From Pseudomonadota bacterium (GTDB lineage: Bacteria > Pseudomonadota > Alphaproteobacteria > Micropepsales > Micropepsaceae), in NCBI GenBank assembly GCA_021808875.1, contig JAKBAU010000006.1, positions 1-44,418 on the forward strand: 44,418 bases of DNA, written 5' to 3'. Shown here in pieces: positions 8,310 to 16,981 of this stretch. The notes under the pieces are model-generated. The model saw nothing but the letters and a program-made list of their open reading frames with translations. It did no database searches and was not told the DNA's origin. Position 1 is the stretch's first letter; every line of letters starts with the position of its first letter. Both the position numbers and the translations under genes were made by a program.

Positions 8310-9487
8310 GACGCCTCCGGGGACAGCCATTCCTCGAACACGTCTTCGGTGTGCTGCCCGAGCGCAGGCGGCATGCGGCCGATGCCGGGTTCCATGCCGG
8401 AAATGCCGACGGGAAAATCGACCGTGCGGGTCTCGACACCGTTGGGCAGTGCGATGGGGCGCACCAGCCCCATGCCGGCGACGTGCGGGTCGGCGAGGAT
8501 CGCCGCGAAATCGTTGACCGGGGCGCAGGGAATGCCGGCGGCGACGAAACCCTCCAGCCAGTCGGCAGCGTTACGGGTGCGGAAGACCGGGGCGAGAATG
8601 GCTTCCAGCTCCTTCTGGTTCGCCGCACGTCGGCGTTGCGGGGTAAAGCGCGGATCAACGGCGAGGTCGGGCAGGCCGACGATGTCGCAGAAGCGGCGCC
8701 ACAGCGCCTCGTTGCCGGCGGCGACCACGAAATGCAGGTCGGCGGCGCGGAAGGCCTGGTAGGGCGCGTTGCGTGGATGCGCCGAGCCTAGGCGGTGTGG
8801 CACCTTGCCCGAGCCGAAATATTCGCTGGTCTGCAGAGCGGATATGCCGAGCAAACAGCCGAGCATCGAGCAGTCGACATGGGCGCCCTCGCCGGTTTCG
8901 TCGCGGCGGCGAAGGGCGGCGAGGATGGTGTAGGCGGAATAGAGGCCGGCAACGAAATCGCCCACCGGTACGCCGCACTTGATCGGGTCAGCCCCGTCTT
9001 CGCCGGTGACGCTCATCAGCCCGCTCACCGCCTGAATGGTGACGTCGAAGGCGCCGCGTTCGGCATAGGGGCCGGTCTGGCCGTAGCCGGAGAGCGAGCA
9101 ATAGATGATGCGCGGATTCAAGGCGGCGACATCATCATAGCCAAGACCGAGACGCGGCAGAACGCCGGGGCGGAAATTCTCGAGGACAATATCGGCCCTC
9201 GCACAGAGAGCGCGGAGGCGTGCGAGATCGGTCGGGTTCTTGAGATCGACGACGATGCTGCGCTTGTTGCGGTTGAGGGAGGCGAAATTGGCGCTGTATT
9301 CCTCGCCTCCCGTATCGCCAGCGGCCACCATCAGGGGCGGCCAGTCGCGCATGCCGTCGCCGCCGTCGGGCCGCTCGACCTTCACCACGTCGGCGCCGAG
9401 ATCGGCCAGCAGCATGCCCGCGAAAGGGCCGGCCGCGATCTGGCCGAATTCGAGAACCCGCAGATTGGCGAGAGGGCGTGGCGGCAT
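8306..9487 (-). CDS. Family III CoA transferase (CaiB/BaiF type)
   Basis: Family III transferases move CoA between carboxylic acids through an aspartyl-CoA intermediate. The N-terminal motif LRVLEFGQIAAGPFAGMLLADLGADVVKVERP is typical. The probable catalytic Asp is residue 177 in CGVPVGDFVAGLYSAY, at the place of Asp169 in formyl-CoA transferase. About 393 residues is normal for the family. The ATG at 9487 has GGAG six bases upstream; an ATG at 9499 contains that ribosome site and would add only four residues. It is coupled by a 4-bp overlap to the crotonase and follows a short-chain acid permease, so it probably activates an imported or oxygenase-derived acid. The substrate cannot be read from the sequence. 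Confidence 0.88.
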   Translation of the reverse strand: MPPRPLANLRVLEFGQIAAGPFAGMLLADLGADVVKVERPDGGDGMRDWPPLMVAAGDTGGEEYSANFASLNRNKRSIVVDLKNPTDLARLRALCARADIVLENFRPGVLPRLGLGYDDVAALNPRIIYCSLSGYGQTGPYAERGAFDVTIQAVSGLMSVTGEDGADPIKCGVPVGDFVAGLYSAYTILAALRRRDETGEGAHVDCSMLGCLLGISALQTSEYFGSGKVPHRLGSAHPRNAPYQAFRAADLHFVVAAGNEALWRRFCDIVGLPDLAVDPRFTPQRRRAANQKELEAILAPVFRTRNAADWLEGFVAAGIPCAPVNDFAAILADPHVAGMGLVRPIALPNGVETRTVDFPVGISGMEPGIGRMPPALGQHTEDVFEEWLSPEAS

Positions 9488-9529
9488 ACGAAACTCCATG
9501 GATTCAAGGCGAATTCTTGCGCGCGAAAT

Positions 9530-10951
9530 TCAATAGGGCGCAAAGGTGGGGGCGAAGAAGAGATAGACCACGCCGAAGAAGAGCGTCATCAGCAGGAAGC
9601 TCGCGAAGGTGAAGCCCAGAACCCGGCGGACGCCGACGCCGGCGATCGCTACCAGTGGGATCGCCCAGAACGGTTGCAGCAGGCTGGAGACTAGTTCGCC
9701 AGTCGCCACCCCCATCGAGGTCGCTGGCAGTGAGGCGTGCAGGCTTATCGCCGCCGGCACCGTGAATGGGCCCTGCACCGCCCAATGGCCGCCGCCGCTG
9801 GGGATGAACAGGGTGATTATGAGCGAACCGACATAGCTCCAGAAAGGCAGCGTCCAGCGCGAGGCGACGTGGACGAAGGCGGTGGAGATGACGCCGGCGA
9901 GTCCGGTCGCCGACATGATGCCCATGATGCCGCCGTAGAACGGATATTGCAGCATCATCTGCCCGGTGACGCGCGCCGCCGAGGAGATGGCGCCGACATA
10001 GGCGCCGGCATTGCCGTGGAGTAGCAGGCCGAGGATGAGGAAGATGAAAATGACGCTGTTGATATCGAGCGAGACGCCGTGCATCGACCAGTCGAGCCCC
10101 AGATAGGCGAGGCCGGCGACGACGAAGACTAGAGTGCAGAGGGGCGAGTTTTCGAGGCGGCTGGCGAGGCTGTCGCGCCGAGCGCGGCTGGCGGGCGCGG
10201 GTTCCTCGGCCAGTGCGGCCGGGTCGATCGCGATGGCGGCATGATCGGAAGGGCGGATCATCAGGTAAAGCACCGGCAGGACGACCATCGCCACGAGGCC
10301 GGGGACGATCAGCCAAGGCGCGAACACGGTTTGCGACAGTGGCACGATGTGGTGCGTCATCTTCTCGATGAAGTTGAGCGGGCTGCCTGGCGTGGCAATC
10401 GAAAGCCCTATCGAGCTCGACATGCCGGTGAAGGTCCAGAGCACCCAGGCGCTGTAGCTGGCGGCGACCAGCCAGGCAAAGTCGACGCGGATGCGCTTCG
10501 CCACCTCCTTCGCCAACATTGCCCCGATGACGAGGCCGAAGCCCCAGTTAAAGAAGGACGCGATGCAGCCACCGAAGAATACCACGGCGAGGGCCGAGCG
10601 CGGCCCCACCGCCAGGGCGCAGACTTTTTCCAGGCCGCGCCTGACCGGGGCGGCGCTGGCGAGGGCATAGCCGGTGACCAGGATAAGGATCATCTGGAAG
10701 GCGAAGGTAAAGATATTGGTGATGCCGGCATACCAGCCGAACAGAATGTGCTGCGGCGAGCCGTGCGGGGCGACCAGAACGGCGGCTAGGGCGGTAATGA
10801 TTGTCAGTAATATGACCAGCACGAACGGGTCCGGCATGATACGTTCGAACAGGTAGACGCAATAGCCGACGGACCTTTGCAGAAAGGTGCCGCCGAAGGT
10901 CATGGCATCCGCGTTGCCGGGCTCTACGGCGACGTTGCCTGAATCACTCAT
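9530..10951 (-). CDS. atoE: AtoE-type short-chain fatty acid permease
   Basis: This 473-residue inner-membrane protein belongs to the AtoE/SCFA permease family, which takes up short-chain acids such as acetoacetate and butyrate. It has about a dozen hydrophobic segments. Characteristic family blocks include FNWGFGLVIGAMLAKEV, the QYPFYGGIMGIM segment and the IPSGGGHWAVQGPF loop. A strong GGAGGAA ribosome site precedes the ATG at 10951. It stands between the oxygenase (77 bp upstream) and the CoA transferase in one minus-strand operon. Import, activation and crotonase steps are thus grouped. The transported acid is unknown. Confidence 0.9.
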   Translation of the reverse strand: MSDSGNVAVEPGNADAMTFGGTFLQRSVGYCVYLFERIMPDPFVLVILLTIITALAAVLVAPHGSPQHILFGWYAGITNIFTFAFQMILILVTGYALASAAPVRRGLEKVCALAVGPRSALAVVFFGGCIASFFNWGFGLVIGAMLAKEVAKRIRVDFAWLVAASYSAWVLWTFTGMSSSIGLSIATPGSPLNFIEKMTHHIVPLSQTVFAPWLIVPGLVAMVVLPVLYLMIRPSDHAAIAIDPAALAEEPAPASRARRDSLASRLENSPLCTLVFVVAGLAYLGLDWSMHGVSLDINSVIFIFLILGLLLHGNAGAYVGAISSAARVTGQMMLQYPFYGGIMGIMSATGLAGVISTAFVHVASRWTLPFWSYVGSLIITLFIPSGGGHWAVQGPFTVPAAISLHASLPATSMGVATGELVSSLLQPFWAIPLVAIAGVGVRRVLGFTFASFLLMTLFFGVVYLFFAPTFAPY

Positions 10952-11028
10952 GGACGTTCCTCCGCTTTTGTTATTAGCGATATATCCGCTTCCGCTTTCC
11001 GCGGGGGGCGGCGGGCCGACGCGGCGGG

Positions 11029-12117
11029 TCAGGCCACGGTGGCCTCCCGCGGCGGTGCGGCTTCGGCGCGCTCCAGCTTTGTCAGAAGCTGGCGGGCGCG
11101 GCGCAAGGCGGCATCAGTGCGCAGGAACACCTCGGAATAACCGGCGTCGGGGTATTCAAACATCTTCTGCTGCTTTTCGAGCGCCCAATGATCCTCGGCC
11201 ATGACCGTGGGAAAGGTCTCGACGAATTTATCCAGCACCGGGCGCGAGGGATCGCTTTTGCACATCAGGCCTTTCGGCAGGTTGACGATGAGTCGCCAGA
11301 CATGGTTGCGACGGTCGACCGGCGTGTGGGCGTGCAGAATGATGTAGCCGCGCTCGCTGGCAGCATCGCCCATTTTGCCTTCCGGCCAAACGCGCATCTG
11401 CACCCGGGTGAGCCCGGGGTTGAGCATGAAATGGGTGTGGTGGCGGTCGACCTTTTCATAACCGAAATACTCTTCCAGGAACGGCGGCTGGCGGTACCCA
11501 GCGACCTCGCGGACGGTGCCGACATAGGCGTTTCCGTCTTTGACGCCCTCTTCGAGCTTCACCGGGATTTTGCTGTTCTCGACATCGCCGATATTGCCGT
11601 CGTGCAGCGGGAAAAAATGCGTGATGTCGAGAAGGTTCTCGATCAGCAGCAAGGAATTGCAGGGCACTGGCACCGGGCCTTTCACGTCCGCGGTGTCCCA
11701 GTCCGGGCTGACGACTTCCTGGGTGCGGGGCGGATGCGTGCCTTCGGCGAGGGCGGGGTCGCCCGGCCAGACCCATACAAGGCCATCCTGCTCCATCAAC
11801 GGCACCTCACGCAGCTTCGCCGCTGGCGGGATCATTCCGTCGGGATGGGCGGGAACGCGGACACAGGCGCCGGCCGCATCGTAGCAGAGGCCGTGATAGG
11901 CGCATTGCAGCAGGCCGCCCTCGATCAGCTTGCCCGCTGAAAGCGGCATGCGCTTGTGGCAGCAGCGGTCATCGAAGGCGACGACGTTGCCGGTCTTAGT
12001 GCGCCACATCACGATCGGCCGCTCCGCCACGACCTGGCCTTGCAGGACATCCTTTTGGAAATCCTGTGAAAGGCCGACGATATACCAAGTATTCTTGACG
12101 AGTACGTCGCTGTTCAT
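11029..12117 (-). CDS. Rieske non-haem iron oxygenase, alpha subunit (VanA-like)
   Basis: This is the terminal oxygenase of a two-component system of the vanillate O-demethylase/ring-hydroxylating type. The Rieske cluster ligands are Cys52/His54 (CCHKRM) and Cys72/His75 (QCAYHG). The mononuclear iron motif is ENLLDITHFFPLH, with Asp164, His167 and His172. The ATG at 12117 follows an AGGGAGA ribosome site; upstream in-frame codons lack one. At 362 residues it has normal length. The matching VanB-type reductase is divergently transcribed 215 bp away. As first gene of the operon with AtoE, a CoA transferase and a crotonase, it probably starts catabolism of a small aromatic or methylated substrate. 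That substrate is not determined. Confidence 0.88.
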   Translation of the reverse strand: MNSDVLVKNTWYIVGLSQDFQKDVLQGQVVAERPIVMWRTKTGNVVAFDDRCCHKRMPLSAGKLIEGGLLQCAYHGLCYDAAGACVRVPAHPDGMIPPAAKLREVPLMEQDGLVWVWPGDPALAEGTHPPRTQEVVSPDWDTADVKGPVPVPCNSLLLIENLLDITHFFPLHDGNIGDVENSKIPVKLEEGVKDGNAYVGTVREVAGYRQPPFLEEYFGYEKVDRHHTHFMLNPGLTRVQMRVWPEGKMGDAASERGYIILHAHTPVDRRNHVWRLIVNLPKGLMCKSDPSRPVLDKFVETFPTVMAEDHWALEKQQKMFEYPDAGYSEVFLRTDAALRRARQLLTKLERAEAAPPREATVA

Positions 12118-12331
12118 CGTGGTTGTTTCTCCCTGAACCGTAAGCACTAATCGGCAAGGGAGGGCCGCAAATGTCAAACAAGTATTGTTGATCGAAATTT
12201 TTCAGTTTTTCGAATGTATTTATTGCAATGCAGCATTTATCATAAATTTTGACGATGGTGTTGCATCAGATTTTCTTCGTTGCATGCGGGGATTGACGGA
12301 GCAATTTGGAGCCGGAAACGTCCATGGATAT
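12118..12331. promoter_or_regulatory. AT-rich divergent promoter region, oxygenase/reductase
   Basis: This 214-bp region lies between the divergent oxygenase and reductase starts and should hold promoters for both. The core (about 12175-12270) is markedly AT-rich compared with its flanks. I could not single out one convincing -35/-10 pair or a LysR-type box. Confidence 0.5.
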
Positions 12332-13285
12332 ATGTCAATGAAGCTGCGTATCGATGACGTCAGGATTCTGGCGGATGACATCAAGGCGTTCAGGCTCGTC
12401 GACCCCGGCGGCGCCGATCTGCCGGAATTTTCGCCAGGGGCGCATGTCGACCTGCGGCTAGGGAACGGGCTGATTCGCCAGTATTCGCTCTGCGGCGACC
12501 CGGCCGACCGGCACAGCTATATGCTGGGGGTGCTGCGGGAGGCGACGGGCGGCGGCGGGTCTACCTACATCCATGACGAGCTCGGCGTGGGCGCGATGGT
12601 CGAGACCTCGCCGCCGCGGAATAATTTCAAGCTGGTGGCGGCGCCGCGCTACCTGTTCGTCGCTGGCGGGATCGGGATTACGCCAATTTTGCCGATGTTG
12701 CGGGCGGCGCGGCGGAGCGGTGCGGATTTCAGGCTATTCTATTGCACGCGCTCGCCGGCGCGAACTGCGTTTCGCGAGGAATTGCTGGCGGAGGGCGGCG
12801 ACGGCTCTGTCGTCATTCATCATGACGGTGGCGATCCTGCGCGCGGGCTCGATTTCGCGGCACTGCTCGCGGTGCGCGAGCCGGGCACGCAGCTTTATTA
12901 TTGCGGGCCGCCGGGGCTGATGACGGCGATTGCCGCCGCCTGCCGCCAATGGCCGGCGGATGCGGTGCATTGCGAGCATTTCTCGGCGCGGCCAAAGGAG
13001 GCCGGGGCCGAAACCCCGCAGAACCAGGCTTTCCGCGTGCGCATCGCCGGTAGCGGCGCGGAATATGAGGTGCCAGTCGATCAGACGATCGTGAACGTAC
13101 TGCGCCGCAACGGTGTGACGGTGGATACATCCTGCGAGGATGGGTATTGCGGCACCTGCATGACCCGCTATACGGCGGGCGAGCCGGAGCATCGCGACAC
13201 GGTGCTGGATACGGAAAGCCGCCGATCCTATGTCCTGATCTGCTGCGCCCGCTCGAAGACGCCGGTTCTCGAACTGGATATCTGA
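12332..13285 (+). CDS. vanB: VanB-type oxygenase reductase (FMN, NAD(P)H, 2Fe-2S)
   Basis: This protein passes electrons from NAD(P)H to the Rieske oxygenase. Domains in order are the flavin domain (RQYSLCG, residues 49-55), the pyridine-nucleotide domain (FVAGGIGITPIL, residues 109-120) and a C-terminal plant-type ferredoxin with Cys268, Cys273, Cys276 and Cys305 (CEDGYCGTC, then ICCAR). The ATG at 12332 gives 317 residues, the usual VanB length. A longer frame back to 12185 would add an AT-rich, unconserved leader inside the promoter region and is rejected. The ATG at 12338 is a close alternative. Specific partnership with the divergent Rieske protein is inferred from position. Confidence 0.88.
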   Translation: MSMKLRIDDVRILADDIKAFRLVDPGGADLPEFSPGAHVDLRLGNGLIRQYSLCGDPADRHSYMLGVLREATGGGGSTYIHDELGVGAMVETSPPRNNFKLVAAPRYLFVAGGIGITPILPMLRAARRSGADFRLFYCTRSPARTAFREELLAEGGDGSVVIHHDGGDPARGLDFAALLAVREPGTQLYYCGPPGLMTAIAAACRQWPADAVHCEHFSARPKEAGAETPQNQAFRVRIAGSGAEYEVPVDQTIVNVLRRNGVTVDTSCEDGYCGTCMTRYTAGEPEHRDTVLDTESRRSYVLICCARSKTPVLELDI

Positions 13286-13333
13286 CCGGCGGGTTTCACC
13301 TGCCTTGCGAGGATCAGCTCCTCTCGGGCCGCG

Positions 13334-13899
13334 CTATTGGTGTTTCTCCAAGGCCCGGTAGAGGGTGGCGCGGTGGACGCCCAGCAAGCGGGCAACCTCG
13401 GCCACGGGTTTGCCGTCCGTCTCAATGAGCTGACGGGCATGAGCGATCTGCTCGGCCGCGGCCCAAAGCGCACACCGCGCGCTTTGGCTGCGATCCTGCC
13501 GGTGCTGGTGCGTTCGACAATAAGGGACCGCTCGAAATCGGCCATGCCGGCGAACACCGTCAGCACCATGCGGCCGGCCGGCGTCGTGGTATCGGCCCAC
13601 GGCTCGGCCAGTGAGCGCAAGCCGGCGCCAGCCTCTTTGATCCGCTCGGCAATATCCAGCAGATCGCGGGTGGAGCGGGCAAGCCGGTCCAGGCGCGTGA
13701 CCGTCACCACGTCACCGGCACGCAGGTGATCGAGCAGGCGTACCAATTCTGGCCGGTCACGCTTTGCCCCGCTGACCTTTTCCTCGAAAATACGTGTGCA
13801 GCCAGCCTCCCGCAGCGTCGCGCGCTGCTGGGCGAGATCCTGGCCCTGAGTGGAGACGCGGGCGTAGCCGATCAAGGGGCCCGTTGCAGACTCGTTCAC
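13334..13899 (-). pseudogene. Serine recombinase (Tn3-type resolvase), frameshifted
   Basis: The N-terminal catalytic domain is intact: GYARVSTQGQDLAQQ holds the nucleophilic serine, and LDRLARSTRDLL and MADFERSLIVERT follow. The frame breaks after GVRFGPRP (about 13450). The expected linker and helix-turn-helix (EQIAHARQLIETDGKPVAEV, then RLLGVHRATLYRALEKHQ) continue in another frame to a stop at 13334. A small deletion between GPRP and EQIAHA, probably removing a few linker residues, explains this. The GTG at 13899 is the apparent start. As it stands the product would have a scrambled DNA-binding domain and overrun into vanB. It may once have belonged with the Tn3 element at the left end or with the neighbouring ATPase. 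Confidence 0.85.
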
Positions 13900-13909
13900 G
13901 AGCTTTCCT

Positions 13910-13929
13910 GATGCGACAAAGATGCGACA
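13910..13929. repeat. Short tandem repeat upstream of the resolvase
   Basis: GATGCGACA occurs at 13910-13918 and again at 13921-13929, 11 bp apart. It lies just outside the resolvase start, where res subsites would be expected, but no full res site is recognisable. Confidence 0.35.
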
Positions 13930-13985
13930 TGAAAAAACTAGGCAGGCTGTGAGCTTGACCGGTAAGTGGCGGTGTTTCTTGATCG

Positions 13986-14516
13986 CTATGTGGCGTGGCC
14001 GATAACGAGTGCGCCTGCGGCGGCCTCGACGACGTCTTCGGTAATCGTGGTGAGCTCGTTGATGCGCAGGACACGGTCCATCTGAGCGACGAGGCGCTGA
14101 AGCAGGCGGAAGTTGCCGCCCGTCAGCCGCGCGATCGCGGCGGCCGCCTGGCTGTCGGTGAAGTCATCCAGATCGAGCTCGGAGCCGAGCCGCTTCCAGT
14201 GGCGGGTCAGCACGAAGCGGAGCTCCTCCTGCGTGAGCGGTGGATACCGATGCGAAAACCCGACACGGCTGTAGAGCTGCGGATAGTGGCCCATGCGCTT
14301 CTCGATTCCGGGCATACCGATCAGGATCAGGCCGATGCCGCTTCGGTCAAACTGATCGCGGAGATATTCGAGCGCAGTGTTGGTCAGGCGCTCCGCCTCG
14401 TCGATGATGACGAGCTCGATGCGACCGAAGGGCGATGTGGCAGCCTGGGTTCCTGGACTTGCGAGGCCCTGGTCGATCTGGCCGAGTTGTTCGTCACAAG
14501 TGGGCCGCTGGCACAT
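13986..14516 (-). pseudogene. AAA+ ATPase of a transposition system (TniB/MuB-like), 5'-truncated
   Basis: The fragment carries Walker B and sensor motifs of transposition helper ATPases: RIELVIIDEAERL, then LIGMPGIEKRM and a Pro-rich YPQLYSRVGFSHRYPPL block. The C-terminal lid (ARLTGGNFRLLQRLVAQMDR) is complete. The Walker A part is absent, because upstream of about 14516 the sequence changes into an oppositely oriented IS3 relic. Such ATPases work with a DDE transposase to choose target DNA; no partner transposase remains here. The 5' end (MCQRPTCDEQLG) is close to the breakpoint and not a credible start. Confidence 0.75.
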
Positions 14517-14830
14517 ATACGGTCTGACAACGTCCCGAATTCATCGCCAGGGCGGTGCGGGAATGGCTCGGGAAGGCCAGTGTGAAGACGCTCTACACCA
14601 CGCCCGGTTAGCCATGGGAAAACGGATACTGCGAGTCCTTCAACGGCTCGCTGCGTGATGAGCTGCTCAACGGGGAGATCTTCTACACCCTGGCGGAAGC
14701 GAAGATCCTGATCGAGGCATAGCGACGGCACTACAACACCGTCAGGCCGCGTAGTTCGCTCGGATATCAGCCTCCAGCCATGGCACCAGAGCTGAAAATG
14801 CACTCACTTTCAACACGGACCACTCAGTGA
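14516..14830 (+). pseudogene. IS3-family (IS407-like) OrfB transposase remnant
   Basis: The plus strand reads as the end of an IS3-type integrase domain: RSDN, a one-base deletion (at about 14531), PEFIARAVREWL, KTLYTTPG, a TAG, PWENGYCESFNGSLRDELLN, then FYTLAEAKILIEA, a second TAG, and RRHYNTVRPRSSLGYQPP. The Asp of SDN and the Glu of YCESFN, which belong to the DDE triad, remain. One frameshift and two in-frame stops make it dead. It starts exactly where the truncated ATPase ends, so the two share a breakpoint. Confidence 0.85.
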
Positions 14831-14914
14831 GTGGCCGGTCAATTTGCTGTGCGGCGTGCTTCGCAAGGTTCTCGCGGAGACCGCGCGTGCGCTAGTCTGA
14901 CCGGCAGAAGCGAT

Positions 14915-14940
14915 TTATGGAACTGAATGTGGTTCCATAA
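14915..14940. promoter_or_regulatory. Perfect 9-bp inverted repeat, operator-like
   Basis: TTATGGAAC (14915-14923) and GTTCCATAA (14932-14940) pair perfectly around 8 bases. The AT-rich outer ends and the lack of a T-run suggest a protein-binding palindrome rather than a terminator. It sits about 365 bp before the ABC operon start. Confidence 0.45.
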
Positions 14941-15245
14941 GCCAGCTATTTGTGGATCTATCGATCATTTGCGGCCGTGGATAGACTGATTGGAAACGCG
15001 GCCGTGGCCTTGATTTTGTCGCGGCACAAGAATGACGACGATGCCTGTTCGGGGGGCACTCAACGCCGGCACGCTGCTTAATTGGTGCTGTGCATGAAGG
15101 GGGAATGTCATGCGTTCAGGCGTGACGGCGAGGCGGGCTGATCAGGCCGGCCAGTATCGAGAGCTTTATAATTATTGGTTTCACAGCCTGAATGCGGGCC
15201 GTGTCAGGACGCTAAGCCCTTTCCAGAAAATCATCTAGGCTCGAG

Positions 15246-15267
15246 AGTTGCCCGAGCGCGGGCAACT
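15246..15267 (+). promoter_or_regulatory. Leader hairpin, 9-bp stem with tetraloop
   Basis: AGTTGCCCG (15246-15254) and CGGGCAACT (15259-15267) pair perfectly around AGCG. The hairpin ends about 20 bp before the GGAGG ribosome site (15294-15298) of the binding-protein gene. No T-run follows, so it may stabilise or control the leader of the mRNA rather than end it. Confidence 0.5.
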
Positions 15268-15303
15268 TACATCGCGTTCCATCCGCAATCAACGGAGGCT
15301 CAC

Positions 15304-16935
15304 ATGTCTTGGAAAGCGGGACCTGACGACGACCGGAGATTTCAGCTCGACCGTCGTACATTAATGAAGATCGCGGCGTTCGGCGGCGTGGCGGCACCGG
15401 CGGTGAACGCTGTGCTGCCTGGCCAGGCAGCAGCGGCGATGCCAGTCCATGGCGGACGTCTCAACATCGTGCATGGGTCGATCAACATCCTGAACCCTGC
15501 AATCCAATCTGGTATCGCAACAATGATTCCCGGCGCGCAGCTTTTTGCCGGACTGGTGCAGTTCGATTCCAACTGGAAGGCACATCCTTACCTTGCGACG
15601 CATTGGGAAGAGGCGGCCGACGGGCTCAGCCACACTTTTCATCTACAGCATGGGGCCCTGTTTCATGACGGCAAGGAGATCACGTCGGAAGACGTCGCGT
15701 TCTCTCTCCATATCGTCAAAAACTATCATCCGTTCGGACCGGCGATGTTCGGCTCGGTCGAAGGCGTTGACACGCCGGACAAATACACCGCGGTCATCCG
15801 CCTGAAGCAGCCGCTGCCGGCGCTGCTGATCTCGACTTCGTCGGTGCTGCTGCCGATCCTGCCGAAGCATGTCTACGGCGTGGGGGATATCAGGACCAAC
15901 CCGCACAACAGCCGCCCGATCGGTTCTGGACCGTTCGAGTTTCAGACCTACAGTCCGGGCAACTATCTGATCCTCAAGCGGTTCGAGAAGTTTTTCCGGC
16001 CGAACCGGCCTTATCTCGACCGGCTCGTTTTCCATATCATGAACGATCCGAACACAATGACGCTCGGCATGCAGAGGGGCAGTCTCGACTACATGCCGTA
16101 TGCGCCGGTCACGATCAGTGACGTGGTACGCCTGTCGAGGGCAACCCATCTCGGTGTGACTTATGACGGATACCAGGCGATCGGGCCGATTAACTGGTTG
16201 GAGTTCAACGTCCGTAACAAGCCGCTCGACGACAGGCGAGTACGCCAGGCGATCGCCTATGCGACGTCGCGGGAGTTCATCGTGGATGAACTATTCGAGG
16301 GGAAGGCGAAGATCGCCACCGGGCCGATCGTGCCGAGCAGCCCGTATTATAGCCCGGATGTCGAGATGTATAAGCAGAATCTCGAAAAGGCGAACAAACT
16401 CCTCGACGAGGCGGGATATCCAAAAAAGGGCGATTCACGCTTTACTCTTACGCTCGATACCTATCCAGGTATGGGACAGCAAGGGCTGGCGCCGGCACAG
16501 TATTTCAAGTCGCAGCTGCCGAAGATCGGCATCGACGTGAATATCCGCGAGGCGCCGGACTTTCCTACTTGGGCACACCGGATGGCAAACTGGGATTACC
16601 AGATGAGCATGAACGAGGTGTACAACTATCCAGATCCGACGATCGGCGTGCAGCGAACGTACATGTCGAACAACATTAAGCATGTCGTCTGGTCGAATAC
16701 CGAAGGGTACAACAACCCCGATGTCGACAGGCTGTTCGAGAAGGCCGCGCATGAGATGGACATCACCAAGCGCAAGGCACTTTATGCCAAGGTGCAGATG
16801 ATCCTGTCGCAGGATTTGCCGGTCTACTGGCTCAACGTGATTCCCTACGCCACAGTCTACAACAAGCGGATGCAGAACCAGCCGCTGACGATCTGGGGTG
16901 CAATGGGGCCGTGGGACGAGGTCTGGCTGCGTTGA
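15304..16935 (+). CDS. ABC transporter substrate-binding protein, family 5 (peptide/nickel type)
   Basis: This 543-residue periplasmic binding protein captures oligopeptides, amides or related ligands for the two permeases encoded next. The N-terminus has a probable Tat signal: RRTLMK at residues 17-22, a hydrophobic run, and a cleavage region near GQAAAA (about 37-42). Family 5 landmarks follow, including HWEEAADGLSHTFHL, FHDGKEITSEDVAFSL, the NSRPIGSGPF block and LDDRRVRQAIAYA. GGAGG five bases before the ATG at 15304 decides the start. It is the first gene of a seven-gene operon that ends with an amidohydrolase and a metallochaperone. The ligand is therefore probably an amide-containing small molecule. 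Confidence 0.9.
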   Translation: MSWKAGPDDDRRFQLDRRTLMKIAAFGGVAAPAVNAVLPGQAAAAMPVHGGRLNIVHGSINILNPAIQSGIATMIPGAQLFAGLVQFDSNWKAHPYLATHWEEAADGLSHTFHLQHGALFHDGKEITSEDVAFSLHIVKNYHPFGPAMFGSVEGVDTPDKYTAVIRLKQPLPALLISTSSVLLPILPKHVYGVGDIRTNPHNSRPIGSGPFEFQTYSPGNYLILKRFEKFFRPNRPYLDRLVFHIMNDPNTMTLGMQRGSLDYMPYAPVTISDVVRLSRATHLGVTYDGYQAIGPINWLEFNVRNKPLDDRRVRQAIAYATSREFIVDELFEGKAKIATGPIVPSSPYYSPDVEMYKQNLEKANKLLDEAGYPKKGDSRFTLTLDTYPGMGQQGLAPAQYFKSQLPKIGIDVNIREAPDFPTWAHRMANWDYQMSMNEVYNYPDPTIGVQRTYMSNNIKHVVWSNTEGYNNPDVDRLFEKAAHEMDITKRKALYAKVQMILSQDLPVYWLNVIPYATVYNKRMQNQPLTIWGAMGPWDEVWLR

Positions 16936-16981
16936 TGAGGACGGCATCCGCTGTCGCGATGCAGGAGGGAGACCGCCGCGT

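Larger units (their letters stand above)
14831..15303 (+). promoter_or_regulatory. Leader region of the ABC-transporter/amidohydrolase operon
   Basis: This 473-bp region between the IS3 relic and the substrate-binding protein gene has no recognisable gene. It holds two perfect hairpins, listed separately. A frame open from 15175 into the binding-protein gene lacks signal-peptide logic and a ribosome site, so it is not used as coding sequence. The operon promoter is expected here, but I could not choose a confident -35/-10 pair. Confidence 0.45.

Noticed and set aside
12185..12331. N-terminal extension of the VanB-type reductase
   Set aside because: The extension is AT-rich, unconserved and lies in the divergent promoter region. 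The start at 12332 gives the normal family length.
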